Source of the DNA: Epiperipatus broadwayi
Lineage: Eukaryota; Onychophora; Udeonychophora; Euonychophora; Peripatidae
Length of the DNA stretch: 64,000 bases
Assembly (NCBI GenBank): GCA_028023455.1
Contig: JAQFVV010012573.1
Span: forward strand, 1,792,815 to 1,856,814
Reading direction: 5' to 3'
The first letter of the stretch is position 1; every line of letters begins with the position of its first letter. Made by a program: the position numbers and the translations under genes. Of this stretch, positions 33,801 through 44,038 are shown piece after piece. The notes under the pieces are model-generated. The model was given only the letters and a program-made list of their open reading frames with translations, searched no databases and was not told the origin of the DNA.

Positions 33801-34579
33801 TCTGGATGACTACCTTGGTGCTCCCTGGAATGAGTTCTGTGGGTGAACATTGATGGCTTATGGCAGTTGATGGCATGTTCTGGCAGCAGCATAATGGAAG
33901 ATTTTGGGTCTCAGGAGGGAAAGGGCAGTGATTACCCTGTTTTACTCCTCAACCATCATAGCGTGCTTTCTACAACTCTGTCTGTCTTCTGTCTAGTTCT
34001 GGTCACTCTCTGTCTGGTCTCTGGTCACTCTCTATTACTTCCTACTGCCTCAGGTGATCTTTTAGAAACAAAAGAACTTATTCTTTTTTTCTAATTTTAG
34101 AAAGTTTGTACCTCGATAAGGATCAATATATTTCAATTTAATTTTGTTAGGTTTTAATTTAGATAATGTAGAATCTCTACTAATTAATGAATAGAGATTC
34201 CACAGTGAATGGATTTTGGTAATTTATCAATGCTTTTAATTTAAACATTTATTTTAAACTTCTTATCGAGGTACAAATCTTTTCACAAAGGCCATCTTGA
34301 ATTCTTAAACTAAAAATAAAGCATTTTAAACATATACAGTATATCTAAAATATATATAAAAAATTCAAAGTTAATTACTTGAATTTTTTTTCTTTTAATA
34401 ATAAAATAGAATAAGTGTTAGTACAATTATGATCCAAAATAAATTATAGGATTTATTCAGGAGTTAAAAATGTTTAAAAAAATGTTTTTTTTAGAATAAA
34501 AAAAAAAAAGCAAATGCTAGTAAAATAAATAAGTAGGTGGGTCAGACTGTGAAACGGCAAATCTGAATCAGATTTACCA
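30859..34579 (-). repeat. 5' LTR of the gypsy element (right copy, 3721 bp)
   Basis: Homologous to 22216-25268 throughout. The extra length is explained by a 747-bp insertion at 31963-32709 between TTAA sites, partly offset by deletions of the T-run and of a 30-base segment. Confidence 0.93.
31963..32709 (+). mobile_element. piggyBac-type MITE inserted in the 5' LTR
   Basis: A 747-bp sequence absent from the other LTR, where the empty site reads GGGTTAATAAA. Here the TTAA is duplicated at 31959-31962 and 32710-32713. The ends are CCTTTTAACCGC and, from the other side, CCAAAAGACTG, fitting the CC...GG termini and TTAA target of piggyBac elements. It has no ORF. A second copy lies inverted at 46506-47286. 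Confidence 0.88.
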
Positions 34580-35429
34580 TTTATATATATATGCAATTGT
34601 TAATAGGTGAATGGATGGGTAAATAAATACATTTTGGATGAGAAAGATGAAGTGATAAATTGATTGATGAATAGATAGATAGATAGATAGATATGCAGGA
34701 AGACAGATGAGTAGACAGATAAAGAGATAAATGGTTGATAGATACTTTCTAGCAGATAAATAAAATGAGTAAATAAATACATATTTTTGGATAAGTATAT
34801 AGGCAATTAAAGGAATAAAGATATATATATATATATAATGAATAAATAGATTGATAGATAAGAAAGAATAGATTGGTAGATATATAGATAGGTGAACAGA
34901 CTAATAAATAGATAGGTAGGCAGATATAGATAAGTAGCTAGCTGGATAAACCATATAAGTAAATAGATAAGTAAAGACATGAAGTAGGTTAATATATGAT
35001 GAGTACATGGGTAAATAAATACATATTTTTGGATAAGTAAGCAAAGAGGTGAAATAATTATAGATAGATAAATAGGCAAACAGCCAGAAAGCTAGCTAGA
35101 TGGGTAGGTATATAAGTAGATAGATTATTAGTAGATAAGTGGATGAATAAATATATACATGTTTTGAACATATAGATGGATTGGTAAAAAATATATGGAT
35201 AAGCAGACAGGCAGATAATTAGATAATACAGACAGCTAAGTAGATAGATATAGTCAGATAAGTAGATATATATAGACAGATTGGTATGTAGATTGGTAAT
35301 AGGTTAATGAGTAAGTGGGTAAATAGATACATATATTTGGATAGATGGATAGGGAGTCATATAAATAAGTAGAAAAATGGGTATATAAGTATATAGATAA
35401 CTAGGTAATTGGATAGATTGTTTTTTACA
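34580..35429 (-). repeat. Compound GATA satellite
   Basis: Degenerate GATA/GGTA/TAGA tetranucleotides broken at irregular intervals (about 110-240 bases) by a spacer like GTAAATAAATACATATTTTTGG (near 34619, 34770, 35012, 35145, 35322). On the minus strand it corresponds to the array at 21.28-21.69 kb. Frames with repeated Tyr/Leu/Ser/Ile residues here are by-products. Confidence 0.88.
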
Positions 35430-35559
35430 ATGTTCATTTTCATGTCATGAGTGCGTTATTTTTTCCCTGTTTTTAATTTCGTTTGCTTTTTACTGTATTA
35501 AGATCAAAGCTTTTTTCCATTATATCTGACATCATAAGGTCAAACATGAACAAATCATT
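35430..35559 (-). repeat. Conserved leader next to the GATA satellite
   Basis: The reverse complement matches 21187-21290: both carry TTATGAT, GATCTTAA, CACTC(A/G)TGAC(T/A)TGAAAATGAA and then CAATCTATCCA. The satellite and leader therefore move or duplicate as one unit. Confidence 0.7.
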
Positions 35560-36030
35560 TTTTTTATTTTTTTGTATTTATATATTGGACTATTTCCATC
35601 ATATAATATTAAGTATTGAATGTCTTTAGAAAAATTTAACTATTTAAAATTTTCAAATTACATTCAACTGTTAGTAATAGCACACAGATTAATATAAACA
35701 TGATGTTTCAAGAGGTATTATTCTCCTCTCTTCTTCAGATGTTTCTGGATTGAACAGTGACAGTAATAGCAGGAGAAACTGACCTGGACCCTTAGATTTT
35801 TGAATATTGAATTTGAAGATAATGCTCTAACCAAATAAGCAATCTTGCCAAAGGCAATACTCAGTAGAAATTTCATATGCTTATCTATGAGGTTCTTACT
35901 GATTTCTTCACTTTTTCTAAGGGCAAAGTTTATTAGTAGTTTCCATACATTATGTATAGTCACATTAGGTTGACTTATGTGGTTATTCACCATGTTCATG
36001 TGAGAAGCTTCCTTGAATTTTATATTATGT
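35560..36030 (-). pseudogene. PLE 3' end, minus-strand copy (5'-truncated)
   Basis: The reverse complement is homologous to 37515-37930, the 3' end of the adjacent plus-strand PLE. Shared blocks include ATTCAAGGAAGC, ATAATGTATGGAAAC, GAAATTTCTACTGA and GTCCAATATATAAATACAA. The minus-strand frame 35718-35999 reads KLLINFALRKSEEISKNL, matching the decayed frame of the other copy. RT and most of the endonuclease are missing. The two copies are placed head to head. Confidence 0.82.
35696..35744 (-). ncRNA. Candidate minimal type I hammerhead ribozyme
   Basis: On the minus strand: stem I AAACAT, core CTGAAGA (fits CUGANGA), stem II AGAGG/CCTCT with an A/T-rich loop, core GAAA, a very short stem III (A-CA-T), cleavage triplet ATC, then ATGTTT closing stem I. 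Cleavage would fall between 35702 and 35701. Hammerheads with tiny stem III are an established feature of Penelope-like elements, and this one lies in the 3' repeat of a PLE copy. The homologous position in the plus copy (37757-37804) has lost CUGA. Self-cleavage is inferred. Confidence 0.6.
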
Positions 36031-36130
36031 ATGTTTTATCGTCTTTCCAATATTTTTTTACTTATTGGTACATACATGGTTTTCTATCTTAGACACATCT
36101 GTTTTCTCACTTCTAATCATCAAGTAGAGC

Positions 36131-37540
36131 TATGGTTGTCAAAGGAAATACAACAATTGTAATAGATAGAACTGATTATGTCAATAAAATACAAAAACTT
36201 CCCACAGCAGATCAATACAGATGAGTGGCAAAAAAAATCCAATACTGAGTACAGAAACAGAAAGTTACAAACATTACATAGAAAGCATCACAGGTATTTC
36301 AGTAATTCAGAAAAAAATAAATTAACATATTTTATAAAATTTCCTCATCTTTATGGTCTATCTAAAATCTATACGAATCACATACCATTAAGACCTATTG
36401 ATAGTTCTAAAAATTCACCTTGCCAAAATTTCTCAAGACTTTTTCTCAAAGTTCTTAGACATTTAGCATACAAGACTAACTCCTTTTTCAGGGATTCTAG
36501 ATACTTTGTAGAATTAACTAAGAGCATGACAATTAAAAGAACAGATATATTAGTAAGCTTTGATGTGGAAAGTTAGTTTACAAATGTACCATGTGAAAAA
36601 ATATTGTATATTATAAGAAAAATATTAAATGGGGATAATAGCTTATAACCAGAACAACTTTTCCTGTTGATAGTATTATGGAACTATTAACATTCTGCAT
36701 TACAGCATCTCACTTTCAGTTCAACACAGAATTCTTCCAAGAAAATCAAGGATTGACTATGGATTCATTGTCACCCTTGATTAACAATATTTACATGGAA
36801 AAATTGAAATCACAGCATAAAATCTATTACATGTCCATCTAATACATTTGTTATATGGCCACATGGTGAAGTACTTCTACAAACTTTCTAGAAACGCAAC
36901 AACAACATCTACCTTTCAATTAAATTCACAACACAAACAGAACAAAAACAAAAATTGACATTTTGAAATGTTCTTGTGATAAGTTTCTCTCATTACAAAA
37001 TCAAAACTACAGTTTACAGAAAACCCATCCATACAAAAAAATACTTAGTATATACATCCAATAAATTCAGAAACCTAATTCATGGAGTTATACTATCACT
37101 ATGGAACTGAGAAAAAGTAGTTTGTTCATACACCAGTGATTTGAAAAAGAAAAGGTCTATATAGAAAAACTCTTCTGAAAATGGTTATCGATAATAGACA
37201 ACATAAAGAACTATCAACTGTAGTATACTCATACACAGCAAAAATAGCAAACAAAAGAAAAATCTACAATCAGTACATCAGAATATCTTTCTAGACCATA
37301 TCAAACTATGAAGAATTCTAATATCTACAAAGCCTAAACTTGCAATGCTGAAAAACAAAAACTGCATATATGAAATATCTTGTTAATGTGGAAGAATATA
37401 TATTGGTGAGACCAGTTTCCCAATTGAAAAGTGATTGAAAGAGCACAAATTGATGATTATATAAAAGAAAACAGATGTCTCTAAGATAGGATAGAAAAGA
37501 AAAGGTACAAAAAAATTCAAGGAAGCTGCTTCTCATATGA
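36131..37540 (+). pseudogene. Penelope-like RT and GIY-YIG endonuclease, plus-strand copy
   Basis: From 36131 a frame gives VVKGNTTIVIDRTDYVNKIQKL, the PLE ADKGNxTVVMDxxDY block. After a frameshift, 36178-36576 gives FPHLYGLSKIYT, PLRPIDSS, SFFRDSRYFVELTKSM and RTDILVSFDVES (RT motif A). Downstream decayed frames continue with FTNVP, GLTMDSLSPLINNIYMEKL (motif B), and, after loss of the YVDD region, YRKPIHTKKYLVYTSNKF. Near 37365-37440 the GIY-YIG domain is visible as CIYEIS then GRIYIGETSFPIEK and KEHK. PLEs copy their RNA at EN- or telomere-primed ends. Stops and frameshifts make this copy dead. Confidence 0.88.
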
Positions 37541-37930
37541 CAGTGGTGACCTGTTGTGCTATATATAATGTATGGAAACCACTAATCAACTTTGCCTTTA
37601 AGGAAGAGTGAAAAAATTAGAAGAAATCTCAGAGATAATTAAATGAAATTTCTACTGAATGTTGTCTTTAACAGGATGGATCAGTTGGTTAGAGTGTTAC
37701 CTTAAAATTCAATATTCAATAATTTAAGGGAACAGGTTTACTTATTCGGTCAGCAACACTGGAAGAAGAGAGGAGACTAATACCTCTCAAAATGTTGTTC
37801 ATATACTAACTTGTGTGCTAATACTAACAGTTAAATATATATTTAAAATTTAAATGAAGTTAAATTTTTCTAAAGTCATTCAATACTCAATTTTACATGA
37901 TGAAAATAGTCCAATATATAAATACAACCA
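37515..37930 (+). repeat. PLE 3' end, plus-strand copy, with tRNA-like A box
   Basis: Reverse complement of 35560-36030, about 80% alike by eye. It includes GGATCAGTTGGTTAGAGTG at 37677-37695, close to a Pol III A box (TGGCTCAGTTGG); the minus copy reads TTATTTGGTTAGAGCATTA at the same place. A hammerhead-like relic at 37757-37804 keeps stem II (GAGAGG...CCTCTC) but not the CUGA core. Confidence 0.75.
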
Positions 37931-38639
37931 AAATATCATCATCAAAAACCTTCAGGGAAACATTAAAATAAATATTCTCTGCTTTAATTTAAAACTTTTT
38001 TAAATGTTATATTTGTTAATTGAAAAGCTAAATATTAAATGTTTTCTTTTCATCTATTATTTCTGCCATGCTAGTACTAAGTATTATTTGTTAATTGTAA
38101 AATTAAATTTGTTATGTTAGTATAAAATATTTTTTGTTCATTGCAATAGGAACTCTTTATCCTCATATTTTTGTAATAATGTGTATTTTTTTTTTTAATT
38201 TTCAATAAAATTTCAAACATTTTACTTGGATTTGATAAAATATCTCAATTAAATCTCTAAACTTGTTTTGATTTTAATATTTTCCAATTGTAGTAATACA
38301 CACATTTTTTTTTTTTTTTTTGATGAAATGTGAAAGATTTTATTAAATTGGACAAAATATCCAGAACAGTTTTATAAGTAGTGTGATGACATATAAAAGG
38401 ACGTTTATAACTTGGCTATGTCAGTGATGTTTCTGTAGTTCCCTCTAGTGGTAAAATTGTCTTAGAGGTCTTATAAAACATATCTTTGTACTTTATATTA
38501 ATTGTACTACTCTAAATAATTAGTATTTAATACTGGTAACCTGCTTTATTTGTTAATGGTATGTTTTCTAATGTAAACTTCTGTTATAATGCATTTTTCT
38601 ATTATATATTTTTTAATTTTATACAATAAATAAACTTAT
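37931..38639. other. AT-rich stretch with minisatellite fragments
   Basis: About 37990-38150 holds two or three degenerate copies of TTATTTGTTAATTGTAAAATTAAAT, related in inverse to 20597-20660. A T-run is at about 38306-38321. No gene. Confidence 0.5.
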
Positions 38640-39600
38640 TGTCTTGTGTAGTTTGTGATAAGATGATGATAGAATAAATAGACAGAGTTGGCTAAATGGG
38701 TTAATAGGTAGATAGATAGAAAGCCAGATAAATAGTTAAAGAGATGAATTGGTACAGAGATATATAGATAAGGTGGATAGATGGATAAAAAAATAAATGA
38801 ATGAGTGGGTGAATAAATAAATATATAAAACATAGAGAGATAAACATATAGATAGATAAATAAATAGATAGAGAGACACAAGTAAATAAACAGACAAATA
38901 AATATATAGATAGGTAGGTAGTTAGATAAGTATATAGATAGATAAATAGATGATGGATGGATGGTGGCTAAATAATTGCATGGATGCATAAATAAACAGA
39001 TAAGTAAACAGATAAAAATAGATAGGCAGATAGATAAAAAGACAGATAGATATGGTAGACAGATTACATTTATAATGGATGATTGGATTGTTACGTAGTT
39101 AAATGGATGATTTGATAGATAAATAGGTAGATAAACTTATAGTGAGGCAGATAGATACATAGGTAGATAGAATGATAAAATAAATAGATAATGGATATAT
39201 GGGTGACTAGATAAATAAATAGATAAATATATAGAGAGACAGACAAACAGATAAATAGATAGAGAGATGGATAAAAAATAAATAAATAAATAGAAATTAA
39301 CATATAAAGAGAGAAAAAAAGATAAATAGATATGTTTGTTTATAGATAAATAAACAAAAATACAGATAAAAGATAGATTGTAGATAAATATTTAAATTGG
39401 TAGGTAGATAGAGACAGATAGCTAATAGTTGAATGGATAAGGAGTCACTAGATAGTTAAATAGGTGGCTGGTAATATTTTTTCAGCTTTCTTTTTTACTG
39501 CTTTAATATCAAGAGTTTGAGCAAAAAAAAATTATTTATTTTTAATGTGTTAATATTATTACTCTGTGAATATGTCTGGGACTGCTGCCAAATTTTTTTC
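38640..39600 (-). repeat. Compound GATA satellite, third locus
   Basis: Degenerate GATA/AAAT tetranucleotides from about 38690 to 39470, with spacers such as GGTGAATAAATAAATATATAAAAC near 38807. They are followed by a decayed leader (TTTTACTGCTTTAATATCAAGA near 39491) like that at 35480-35510. Same family as 21.14-21.69 and 34.58-35.56 kb. Confidence 0.78.
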
Positions 39601-41011
39601 CCCTCCATTTTTTAGGATGTGTGGTCAGACCCAACTTTACATTCTTTGAAGCAATAAAAAAATTTTACGTTTCAAAATCATAAAATTTTTGTTTTGATAA
39701 AATATATTTTTTGAATGTAATATCCATCAATTGTATTAATTTTAATATCTGATAAATTAATAATTATTTGTAAATATTTTTATATCCAAATTTTTTATAT
39801 TTGTTTAGTAATTTTTTGTTTTATTTTTTGTTTTAATCAGGTGTAATAAAGTTTTATATTTTATTTATTAATTTTAATATTTATTATGCACTTGTGCACA
39901 ATTGGTTTCATGCAAAAGTTCTTGAATTTATTTTTAGTGAAATATTTAAAATTGTATTCTACTCTCATAAACACTTTTATTTATTTAACATAATATCCAT
40001 AGTGCTTTGATTACGTCAGCATTTTTATCATGTTTTTTCTTGGCTTAGTAATTATTTTTTCCATTGTACAATTAGTATGATATCTCAAAATTAAAATGCT
40101 TAAGTTTCAGCATGATAAATTTGAAAGTTTTAAGTGAATTTATTGTTTCGTTATTAATTGTAATGTTAAAATTCTCTAATTTAAGCACATTAATTATTGT
40201 GATAGTTTATGCAATTTTTTCAAGTGTCATCCTTTAATTTAAGCACATATCGTGTTTTGATTATATTAGTAATATTTGATAAATATTGTCTTTTGATATT
40301 TGATTAATTTTATTACATTAATAATTTGGGTTTGGTTGGCACATACTTAAACTAGTAATTTTTTTTGACATTTGCTATTTTTTTATTACACTAGTAATTT
40401 ATTTTTTTTGGTCACATAATTACCCTAGTAATTTTTTTTCATAATTTGTTAATTACTAAAATTTGCTAACTATTGTTCTCAATATTTAATTACAATAGTA
40501 GTTAACTATTTTTGATCATGTGATTGCACTAGTAAAATTTTTTGTCATTTTCTAATTAGTAATAATTTCTAGATATTGTTTTTTAATAATTGACTACTAT
40601 AGTAATCAGTTTTTTTTTATCACATAATTACATTAGTAATCTTTTTTGTTATTTGCTAATTACTTAAATTTGTTCAATATTTTTTTATAAAAAACTTTTA
40701 CTTTTTTTCATTATGTTTATTTCTATAAAATTTCTGTATTTTTTTTATTATGACAATTGCAATTTTTTATGTGAGCTTTACAAAATATCTGAAAAATTCA
40801 GTTATTCATTTTGGGCATATTGTCTGATATAATTTATTATTTGGATAATTGTTAACAAAGGTTTTGGACTCCACTGGTGTCCAAAATGGCATGGAGAATA
40901 TATTAAACTGATGCTGATTCCTTTATACAATTAAATATTTGTGAACCTATACATTTTTTACAGTCATATGATTTGTTTTCAGACAAACTTTTATAAACAA
41001 TCTATTATATG
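39601..41011. repeat. AT-rich stretch with degenerate tandem repeat
   Basis: From about 40260 to 40650 a motif like ACTAGTAATTTTTTTTGTCA followed by TTGCTAATTACT recurs seven or eight times at irregular spacing (for example 40353, 40389, 40427, 40530, 40633). The rest is low-complexity. No gene is seen. Confidence 0.55.
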
Positions 41012-43165
41012 GGGTATATGAGCACAGACTTTTACACCATCTACAGCTCACCACTCTATCTCATATCACTGATACACTTGAACACATATAGGTCAAAAGG
41101 ATAAAATAATCACCAATATATATATTTCATGCTAGACCAGCAATCATCAGTTGGTCCAGATTACCATCTCTACAGATATATTCTATAAGTGCTCAGATAT
41201 ATATTAAGATAGCCAATCTTCATACTTTAATGCACAGGCTTCAATGAACTCCACACTCCAACTCTTCAACTGCCCATCCAATTGAAAATCTGATGATGGA
41301 ACACTCAAAGGCCACCCAAGGCTGAGATTCTTATCACACCCATGCTGACCTAAAGTCAATCTGACCCCTCATGTACAGGACATAATCCATTTAATACATA
41401 TACAAGGGATGGGCAGAGATCGTGTTTGTCTAATATCCAGTAAAAAAATCTTTAAAAAGTACTTTTTTAATATCTTTATATGCATAATTTTATAAAACAT
41501 ATTTTATAGTATTTTTATATATTATACCCAGCAATTAACTGTATTACATTGAAAAATTAATCATATTAAATACAATTATGAAATTATCATTCTTTTAACA
41601 GTAATATTAATGGTATTATTAGTGTTATCAATATCAATATCAAAAATAATAAAATAAGCGTAGATTTGTTAATGTTTAATAAAATCATATATCAATTTTC
41701 ATATTTCAGTTATGGTATTTTAATTGCCATTTTAATTGTTTATATTATTAAATAAATCTAATTGTTCTCATAATGTCTGAAAACCAAAACTTAGTTTTTG
41801 TTTTTACAAAAATATGAATATAAATAACAATTATACTAAATACAAAGTTAGATATGAAACAATTCAATTAGTCAAAACAATCTCAAAAGTATATAGACTG
41901 CCTTATTAAAATATTATTATGTGTAATCAGTTGGTTTAATTTTTGACCATATAATTACTTAAATTATGTCTTTCTTCTTTTTTTTTGGAAAAAAAAAAGA
42001 CCAAATTATAACAGGAAAACCATTTAAAGTTATTAATTGTCTTGAATATTTTGCTATCGGCAAATTTTTAAAAATTAAATTATTTTGATTAAAAAAATAG
42101 TAAGCATTACTGCGTATAAAATTAAATACTTTTTAAATATTTATTTATATAATACCAAATTTTTTTTGCTTTCACTATTTATTTAAACACACTTTATTTC
42201 TACTGCAACTTTGTTTTTTATTTATTTTTCACAAAATGAATAGTTTCCAGACTGTTTTTTTTTTTAGGATTTTTTTTAAAATTAAAAAATTGTAATTATA
42301 TATTTATTATGAATTTCATTTTATATCTGCTAATCTTTTATATTAAGAAGACAGTCATTGATATAAAAACCTCTTAGAAAAGTTATTATTTTCAAATATA
42401 TATAACATTTAAATATTTGTGGATATCTTTTAAATGTGCTAATAAACATGAAGTTCTTCTATTATTAATATTATGTGTTGGTCTTATACTTTTAATATCA
42501 ATAAGATTAAATTTTCTACGCTCAATCTGATAATTATTTCCGTTATCATTGTGAATTATGGAGGCCAGACGATTATAATTGCTTATTATGGAAAACTCTT
42601 CATGACTTTTTTTGTAGTTGCATTAGAAAACATGTTTAATTTATTGTTTTAAGATTAGAACAATGATGTTGATTAAGCGTTTTTTTTGCTCAAAATGAAT
42701 AGCTAATTTAAATGCTAAATCCAGATTAAGACTTAAAAAATTTTAAATACAGGAAATTTTTTATGGAAAGTACATTTTTGATAGCACCCAACGACGATGG
42801 CAAGACTGAAGTTTAAAAAAAAAACCAATTGAAAAAATATTCAGGTATTCCATGGTTAGTTGGCAAACTTACAATACTCCATCATCAGATTTTCAATTGG
42901 ATGGACGGTTGAAGAGTTGGAGTGTGGAGTGGATTGAAGCCTGTCCATTAAAGTAAGAAGATTGTCTATCTTAATATATATCTGAGCACTTATAGTATAT
43001 ATGTGTAGAGATGATAGTCTGGACCAACTGATGATTGCTGGTTTAGCATGAAATACGTATATTGGTGATTATTTATCTTTTCATCATATATGTGTTTAAG
43101 TGTATCAGGGTTATTAGATAAAGTGGAGAGTGGTGAGTCGTGTGAAAGTCTGTGCTCATATACCC
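41012..43165. mobile_element. Non-autonomous element with ~290-bp inverted arms
   Basis: 41012-41300 and 42878-43165 are reverse complements with scattered differences, starting GGGTATATGAGCACAGAC and ending with its inverse. Shared blocks include CCAACTGATGATTGCTGG and ATCCAATTGAAAATCTGATG. The 1.58-kb middle is A/T-rich with no ORF. Flanks are TATAT-rich, so the target duplication is unclear. The size and arms fit a decayed or non-autonomous DNA transposon; I could not assign a superfamily. Confidence 0.78.
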
Positions 43166-43955
43166 TATATATTACATATATAGACGCAGGTATATAATAA
43201 GCCTGTGTTTCAGTTAATACTTATGAAAATGTAATATCTTCATATACAGGAATCATATCTTATTGCAATCGTGAAAAACAGTTTAGTATAAAATAATCAA
43301 TCAATAAAAAAGTATTTAATACAGAACGAAAAAAAAACCATTGCAATGAAATATTGTTAATAGTGACTCACTAATATTAAGATAAATAAATAAAAGAATT
43401 ATTGTATTGTCTACTTATTGTTTAGACAAAATAAATAATAAAAAATACATAAAACCCATGAAAAACATCACAAAGATATTGAAGAAAACGGAATGAAAAT
43501 TTTAATTGACTTTTTAATTAAGTTAAATTTAACATATTAAATACAAATTTAAAACGTTAGGCAATAATCTATACTGAAAAAAATGTTTATATATTTTCAA
43601 GCTATACCATTTGTTTTCAGATAAGGTTTAGTAGACAGTCTACTATAGGCTTGCATTTCATCTAGTGCTTCTCTAATGTTCATAATAAAAAACTTTAAAA
43701 CTACATTTTATAGATATTATTTGTTCATGCATAATATTGTAATACAATTTTAGATTTTTATATACTTATAATTAATAGTTACCATGATGACTATAAAATG
43801 ATGATATTATATGTTTTTTTTTTTAATTTTTAAATCTAATCTGGAGCTGGTATATAAATCAAGTATTCACTTTGTGTAGCCAAAATACTAATAACCATTC
43901 TAACTATCAAGTTAGAAAATGAAAAATAGACTATTAACACTTTATCAACAGTCTT
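43166..43955. other. AT-rich non-coding stretch
   Basis: No gene. Around 43600-43640 (CCATTTGTTTTCAGATAAG, CTACTATA) there is weak likeness to 40960-41010, suggesting an older duplicated unit. Confidence 0.4.
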
Positions 43956-44038
43956 GCATTGGTGGTCGAGAGGTCAGCGTGACTGCCTTGCACTTGCAGG
44001 CAGTTGCCCGGGTTGCGGGTTTGCATCCCGACCGATGC
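43956..44038 (+). mobile_element. tRNA-like SINE head
   Basis: An 83-base, locally GC-rich segment that folds tRNA-like: acceptor strands GCATTGG and CCGATGC pair (one G-T), D stem GTC/GAC, a CTGCC/GGCAG anticodon-type stem with an oversized loop, and a T-arm-like GCGGGTTTGCATCCCGA containing a B-box-like sequence. The irregular anticodon loop and the A-run tail (from 44048) argue for a tRNA-derived SINE or tRNA pseudogene, not a working tRNA. It would be transcribed by Pol III. Confidence 0.65.

Larger units (their letters stand above)
22216..34579 (-). mobile_element. Ty3/gypsy LTR retrotransposon with very long LTRs
   Basis: A 12.4-kb minus-strand element: 5' LTR 30859-34579, leader, gag, protease, RT, RNase H, integrase, 3' LTR 22216-25268. 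Each LTR has TG...CA ends when read on either strand (TGTAC at the left edges, TTACCA at the right). LTR divergence is modest by eye, but the internal genes are broken by frameshifts and stops. No env-like ORF lies between integrase and the 3' LTR. Both outer flanks are (TA)n, which hides the target duplication. Confidence 0.92.

Noticed and set aside
43956-44038. Functional tRNA gene
   Set aside because: The anticodon stem closes only with an oversized loop and the T stem has a mismatch; an A-rich tail follows.
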